64,000 bases of DNA. Origin: Cytobacillus oceanisediminis (GTDB lineage Bacteria > Bacillota > Bacilli > Bacillales > Cytobacillaceae). Position 1 is the stretch's first letter. Each line of letters begins with the position of its first letter. The translations under genes were made by a program, and so were the position numbers. Shown here in pieces: positions 60,142 through 64,000 of the stretch. The stretch covers positions 186,001-250,000 of the forward strand of contig NZ_VLKI01000005.1 in NCBI RefSeq assembly GCF_007830235.1. Direction: 5' to 3'. A model generated the notes under the pieces. It searched no databases. It worked only from the letters and a program-made list of their open reading frames with translations, and had not been told where the DNA came from.

Positions 60142-60359
60142 TCTTGTATACAATGATGCCGCAGGAACTGATTTATCAAACTGAGAATGATGATTTTGGC
60201 AAACAGAAGATTGTGTCTTACGAAGGAATCCCGCTTCTTGTAGAAATGAATGCAGGGCAGGAATGCCGAATCTTACGGGTAATGAGCAGTGACCCATCCC
60301 ACTATATGGATGAAAGATACACGCCGGGATCCATGATCACTCTTTCCCAGCTATCCTGA
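60138..60359 (+). CDS. ylzJ: YlzJ-like protein
   Basis: A 73-aa protein of the YlzJ family, unknown function, always next to tepA in Bacillus. Features: [14 protein letters not shown] at the start and [20 protein letters not shown] near the end. Coupled to tepA by a 4-bp overlap. Confidence 0.9.
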   Translation: MILYTMMPQELIYQTENDDFGKQKIVSYEGIPLLVEMNAGQECRILRVMSSDPSHYMDERYTPGSMITLSQLS

Positions 60360-60404
60360 TAAGACCTTTTTAAATTTTTAACATCACCTTCTCAAGAAGC
60401 ATTG

Positions 60405-60457
60405 TGCTATAATATAAGTAACTATAGAAGCAGCCAAAAAATGGCTGCTTCTTCTTT
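60405..60457 (+). promoter_or_regulatory. Extended -10 promoter followed at once by a terminator
   Basis: TGC-TATAAT at 60405-60413 would start RNA near 60420. GAAGCAGCCA (60427-60436) pairs with TGGCTGCTTC (60442-60451), then TTCTTTC. The hairpin may simply end tepA-ylzJ transcripts, or attenuate the spoIIIE transcript soon after initiation. Confidence 0.6.
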
Positions 60458-60536
60458 CATAGCTGGCAAAGCAGGAATGTATTACATAATTGAATTTGGA
60501 TGATGCTGTTAATAAGAAAAATGATAAGGTGATAAA

Positions 60537-62879
60537 ATGGCCAAAAAAAAGAGAAGAAAATCTAGAAAAAAAGAAACCTTAAAACAAACGATGAAATTTG
60601 AACTGATTGCGCTGGTCTTATTGGCGCTTGCAGTTATTTCAATGGCTAAGCTGGGGGCAGTCGGCAAATCGACCGTTCTATTTTTCCGTTTTTTTATGGG
60701 AGAATGGTACATGCTCAGCCTTATAGGGCTAGTAATTTTTGCAGGGTATCTTATGTGGAAGAGGACTCTTCCCTTTTTATTTCATACTAAACTAATCGGT
60801 ACGTATTTAATCATTAGCTCCCTGCTGTTATTAAGCCACGTTACGCTATTCCAGCTTCTTTCAAATGGCGGAAAGTTTGATGATCCAAGCGTAATAGCCA
60901 ATACATGGGAACTGTTCAGAATGGAAGTGGGAGGCGAAACGAGCACGACTGATCTGGGCGGCGGAATGATTGGGGCAATCCTTTTTGCGCTTTTTTATTA
61001 TCTATTTGATGAAGCTGGATCAAAGATCGTTGCCTTTTTATTAATTATTATTGGATTTGTCCTGCTAACAGGAAAAACATTTGGAGATGCTGCAGGGAAG
61101 ATGATGGCTGCGATCGTAAATTTCTGCAAAAAACAATGGGCGGCTTTTGTTTATGATATGAAAGAATGGGCGCAAAACCGCAGAGAAAAGCGGGAAGAGA
61201 GGCGCGCCCGAAGAGAAGAGGAACAGTCACAAGCTCAGGATGAAGAAGAAACAGAGACGGTTATTACGATTAACAATTCCTCCGAAACAGCTGCTGAACC
61301 GCTTCCGGAGCCGATTATTTCAAGCTTTGCTGAAAGGGCTTATCAGGAGGAACCTCAGGGGACTGCTGACCCGCAGCCGGTTGAAAATACAGGGAACCCT
61401 GAACAAGATGAGGAAAATGCACCGCCGATTACGTTTACTGAAGTGGAGAATAAGGATTACGAGCTTCCTCCAATCAGACTTCTTAAATTGCCAAGGCAAA
61501 CGGATCAAAGCGGTGAATATGAACTTATACATGCCAATGCAGCAAAGCTTGAGAGAACTTTTCAAAGCTTTGGTGTAAAGGCGAGAGTGACCCAGGTTCA
61601 TTTAGGGCCAGCTGTAACGAAGTATGAAGTCCATCCTGACGTAGGTGTAAAAGTAAGCAAGATTGTCAGTCTTAACGATGATTTGGCACTTGCGCTTGCA
61701 GCCAAGGATATCCGGATCGAAGCTCCTATTCCGGGAAAATCTGCAATCGGAATTGAGGTGCCGAACTCGGAAGTAGCCATGGTTTCCTTAAGGGAAGTTA
61801 TTGAATCCAAACAAAATGACAAGCCAGACTCCAAGCTGCTGATTGGGCTGGGCCGTGATATTACAGGTGAAGCTGTACTTGCTGAATTGAATAAAATGCC
61901 CCATTTGCTTGTTGCCGGTGCAACAGGAAGCGGTAAAAGTGTGTGCATAAACGGAATCATCACAAGCATACTGATGAGGGCGAAACCGCATGAAGTAAAA
62001 TTAATGATGATTGACCCCAAAATGGTTGAATTAAATGTATATAACGGGGTGCCCCATTTGCTTGCGCCAGTTGTGACAAATCCAAAGAAAGCGGCACAGG
62101 CTTTGCAGAAGGTTGTCAGTGAAATGGAAAGGCGGTATGAGCTTTTCTCCCATACCGGCACAAGAAATATTGAAGGCTACAATGAGTATGTGAAAAGGCA
62201 TAATGCCGAGGAGGAAGCTCAGCAGCCGCTTCTTCCGTATATCGTTGTCATAGTGGACGAGCTTGCAGACTTAATGATGGTCGCTTCGTCAGATGTCGAG
62301 GACGCAATCACTCGCCTGGCGCAAATGGCGCGTGCAGCAGGAATCCATTTAATTATAGCGACCCAGCGTCCGTCAGTAGACGTTATCACAGGTGTAATTA
62401 AAGCGAATATCCCTTCAAGGATTGCATTTGCTGTTTCTTCAATGACCGATTCAAGAACTATTTTGGATATGGGCGGGGCCGAAAAGCTTTTGGGCAGAGG
62501 GGATATGCTCTTCCTGCCAGTTGGTGCCTCCAAGCCAGTCCGCGTCCAGGGTGCCTTTTTATCAGATGAAGAGGTTGAAGAAATAGTCGATTTTGTCATT
62601 GGTCAGCAAAAAGCCCAATACCAGGAAGAAATGATTCCAGAGGATATTCCTGAAGCAACCGGAGAAGTGGATGATGACCTGTATAACGAAGCGGTTGAAC
62701 TCATTCTGGAAATGCAAACAGCTTCCGTCTCCATGCTTCAGAGGAGATTTAGGATTGGTTATACCAGGGCGGCAAGACTGATTGACGAAATGGAAGCAAG
62801 AGGCATTGTCGGCCCTTATGAAGGAAGCAAGCCTAGAGCCGTTCTGCAAGGCAAGCCTTCTGAAGAAGCAAGTTCATAA
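60537..62879 (+). CDS. spoIIIE: DNA translocase SpoIIIE/FtsK
   Basis: Pumps the chromosome into the forespore and clears DNA from septa. The 780-aa protein has a basic N-terminus, four membrane helices (about residues 22-185), an acidic linker (about 220-305), an FtsK alpha/beta motor with Walker [11 protein letters not shown] and Walker [15 protein letters not shown], and a gamma winged-helix domain ([21 protein letters not shown]) that reads orienting sequences. AAGGTGAT (60525-60532) precedes ATG 60537. Confidence 0.96.
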   Translation: MAKKKRRKSRKKETLKQTMKFELIALVLLALAVISMAKLGAVGKSTVLFFRFFMGEWYMLSLIGLVIFAGYLMWKRTLPFLFHTKLIGTYLIISSLLLLSHVTLFQLLSNGGKFDDPSVIANTWELFRMEVGGETSTTDLGGGMIGAILFALFYYLFDEAGSKIVAFLLIIIGFVLLTGKTFGDAAGKMMAAIVNFCKKQWAAFVYDMKEWAQNRREKREERRARREEEQSQAQDEEETETVITINNSSETAAEPLPEPIISSFAERAYQEEPQGTADPQPVENTGNPEQDEENAPPITFTEVENKDYELPPIRLLKLPRQTDQSGEYELIHANAAKLERTFQSFGVKARVTQVHLGPAVTKYEVHPDVGVKVSKIVSLNDDLALALAAKDIRIEAPIPGKSAIGIEVPNSEVAMVSLREVIESKQNDKPDSKLLIGLGRDITGEAVLAELNKMPHLLVAGATGSGKSVCINGIITSILMRAKPHEVKLMMIDPKMVELNVYNGVPHLLAPVVTNPKKAAQALQKVVSEMERRYELFSHTGTRNIEGYNEYVKRHNAEEEAQQPLLPYIVVIVDELADLMMVASSDVEDAITRLAQMARAAGIHLIIATQRPSVDVITGVIKANIPSRIAFAVSSMTDSRTILDMGGAEKLLGRGDMLFLPVGASKPVRVQGAFLSDEEVEEIVDFVIGQQKAQYQEEMIPEDIPEATGEVDDDLYNEAVELILEMQTASVSMLQRRFRIGYTRAARLIDEMEARGIVGPYEGSKPRAVLQGKPSEEASS

Positions 62880-62902
62880 AGTTAAATAGGATAACATAAT
62901 TA

Positions 62903-62936
62903 AAAATGGCCAGTCCTTGGACGGCCATTTTTCTAT
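62903..62936 (+). terminator. Terminator after spoIIIE
   Basis: AAAATGGCC (62903-62911) pairs with GGCCATTTT (62923-62931), followed by TTCTATTT. Confidence 0.85.
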
Positions 62937-62981
62937 TTGCAATTTTGTTTCTGGGCGGGGGATAAGAGTGAAAATAAAATG

Positions 62982-62999
62982 TGGCATAAAATTATGCCA
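62982..62999. promoter_or_regulatory. 18-bp palindrome, possible operator
   Basis: TGGCATAAAATTATGCCA, 8-bp perfect arms with a 2-bp centre, in the 441-bp gap before ymfC. No T-run follows, so a terminator is unlikely. Confidence 0.45.
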
Positions 63000-63005
63000 T
63001 ACTAT

Positions 63006-63019
63006 TTAAAACGTTTTCA
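63006..63019 (+). promoter_or_regulatory. cre-like site 1 (one mismatch)
   Basis: TTAAAACGTTTTCA fits the catabolite-responsive element pattern TGNAANCGNWNNCA except T for G at position 2. Confidence 0.4.
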
Positions 63020-63110
63020 AAAATGGAAAGAGGTATGGTACTTCCATCCCACGGAAATTCCTTGTTTCCTCGACCATTAGTTTTTACATTGTTTTGCTAA
63101 AAAGATCCGA

Positions 63111-63124
63111 TGTAACCGTTTTCA
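63111..63124 (+). promoter_or_regulatory. cre site 2 (full match)
   Basis: TGTAACCGTTTTCA fits all defined positions of TGNAANCGNWNNCA. It lies about 120 bp upstream of the likely ymfC -10, suggesting CcpA control. Confidence 0.55.
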
Positions 63125-63239
63125 AATAGGTATTATACCAGAAAAGAAGGATTGATACATAAGGGAATTATAACAATTTTTTTCTTTTCAGCTTTTTTCG
63201 ACAAATTCATGAAATTCTATTTCTTTATTGGGTAAAAAG

Positions 63240-63248
63240 TGTTATAGT
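63240..63248 (+). promoter_or_regulatory. Promoter of ymfC (extended -10)
   Basis: TGT-TATAGT at 63240-63248; the -35 region (about 63220) is T-rich and weak. Leader of about 65 nt to the ATG. Confidence 0.5.
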
Positions 63249-63320
63249 ATTTTCGATTAGTAGGAATGATTGAACATCAGAGGTCTGATGTCTTGAGAAC
63301 TTAGGTTGGAGGAACCCTGC

Positions 63321-64000
63321 ATGTCTATTAAGTCAGATAACCGGCATTTATATTTGCAAGTCATCGATCGATTAAAGCAAGACATTGAAGATGGAGTTTA
63401 TAAAGAAAAAGAGAAGCTTCCATCCGAATTTGATCTTGCCAAACAACTTGGTGTTAGCAGAGCTACACTCCGGGAGGCATTGCGTATTCTTGAAGAAGAA
63501 AACGTGATTATCCGCCGCCATGGGGTAGGGACCTTTGTAAATGCAAAGCCGCTATTTACATCAGGTATTGAACAGCTTAATAGTGTGACGAATATGATTT
63601 TGCAGGCAGGCATGAAGCCAGGAACCATTTTCTTAAGCTCAGTGACAATGGGTCCGACTGAAGACGATATCCGCCGCTTTTCATGTTCATTGGATCAGGA
63701 AATAGCCGTGATTGAGAGGGTAAGAACGGCCAATGGTGAACCGGTAGTATATTGCGTGGACAAGGTTCCGGAGAATATTCTTCCAGATACTTTCTCGCAT
63801 GAACAAGAATCCATCTTCAACATGCTTGAAGAAGAAGCAAACCGGAAAATCACATACGCAGTAGCCCAAATCGAGCCAATTGGCTATCACGAGAAGATTT
63901 CCCCTATCCTGGAATGTGACCCTGAGACTGCACTGCTTGTTTTAAAGCAGATGCACTTCGATGAAGCGGATATGCCGATTCTTTATTCTGTCAACTATTT
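63321..64000 (+). CDS. ymfC: GntR/HutC-family transcription regulator, 3' end missing
   Basis: The frame starts at ATG 63321 after TTGGAGGA (63306-63313) and runs off the window (226 codons visible). It has an N-terminal GntR winged helix ([28 protein letters not shown]) and a C-terminal UTRA ligand-binding domain ([21 protein letters not shown]). Position after spoIIIE matches B. subtilis ymfC. In several Bacillaceae a BMP-type nucleoside ABC transporter follows; that part is outside the window, so its target is unknown. Confidence 0.92.
   Translation, partial: MSIKSDNRHLYLQVIDRLKQDIEDGVYKEKEKLPSEFDLAKQLGVSRATLREALRILEEENVIIRRHGVGTFVNAKPLFTSGIEQLNSVTNMILQAGMKPGTIFLSSVTMGPTEDDIRRFSCSLDQEIAVIERVRTANGEPVVYCVDKVPENILPDTFSHEQESIFNMLEEEANRKITYAVAQIEPIGYHEKISPILECDPETALLVLKQMHFDEADMPILYSVNY

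Overview
This is a 64 kb stretch of core chromosome from a low-to-moderate GC, endospore-forming Bacillaceae (a Cytobacillus/Mesobacillus/Bacillus-like bacterium). The assignment rests on gene order: it matches the Bacillus subtilis block from ylxF through fla/che, rpsB-tsf-pyrH-frr, uppS-cdsA-dxr-rseP-proS-polC, rimP-nusA-infB-rbfA-truB-ribF-rpsO-pnp and ylxY-mlpA-ymxH-spoVFAB-asd-dapG-dapA-rnjB-tepA-ylzJ-spoIIIE to ymfC. Nearly every gene is on the plus strand. No tRNA, rRNA, prophage, transposase or CRISPR array was seen.

Region 1 (1-19.7 kb) is the distal fla/che operon. It encodes hook (fliK, flgD, flgE), swrD, fliL, C-ring/switch (fliM, fliY, cheY), export gate (fliZPQR, flhBA), placement and number control (flhF, flhG) and chemotaxis (cheB, A, W, C, D). 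A strong terminator then separates sigD (19.9 kb), which appears to have its own promoter. After sigD come a frameshifted fapA-like (DUF342) gene, a small frameshifted gene and swrB.

Region 2 (23-48 kb) is translation, nucleotide, envelope lipid and RNA machinery: rpsB, tsf, pyrH, frr, uppS, cdsA, dxr, rseP, proS, polC, then the rimP-nusA-rnpM-ylxQ-infB-ylxP-rbfA-truB-ribF-rpsO-pnp series. Several units have recognisable 5' leaders or terminators (S15 leader, nusA-operon leader hairpin).

Region 3 (48-64 kb) is sporulation and cell wall: ylxY, mlpA, ymxH, the dipicolinate synthase pair behind a sigma-K-like promoter, asd-dapG-dapA, rnjB, tepA, ylzJ, spoIIIE and the start of a GntR regulator (ymfC) running off the end.

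The coding content is conventional, so the unusual material lies between genes: (i) a dispersed family of long-hairpin intergenic repeats with full, minimal and inverted copies placed just before flhA, pyrH, uppS, dxr and pnp and after rpsB; (ii) an exact 52-bp-period tandem repeat between dapA and rnjB; (iii) a 21-bp-period repeat before spoVFA; (iv) a compact three-way-junction-like inverted repeat between dapG and dapA; (v) a nested GC-rich Bacillaceae repeat before tepA; and (vi) a cluster of apparent single-base indels confined to fapA and its neighbour while other genes are intact. No clearly new multi-gene system was found.
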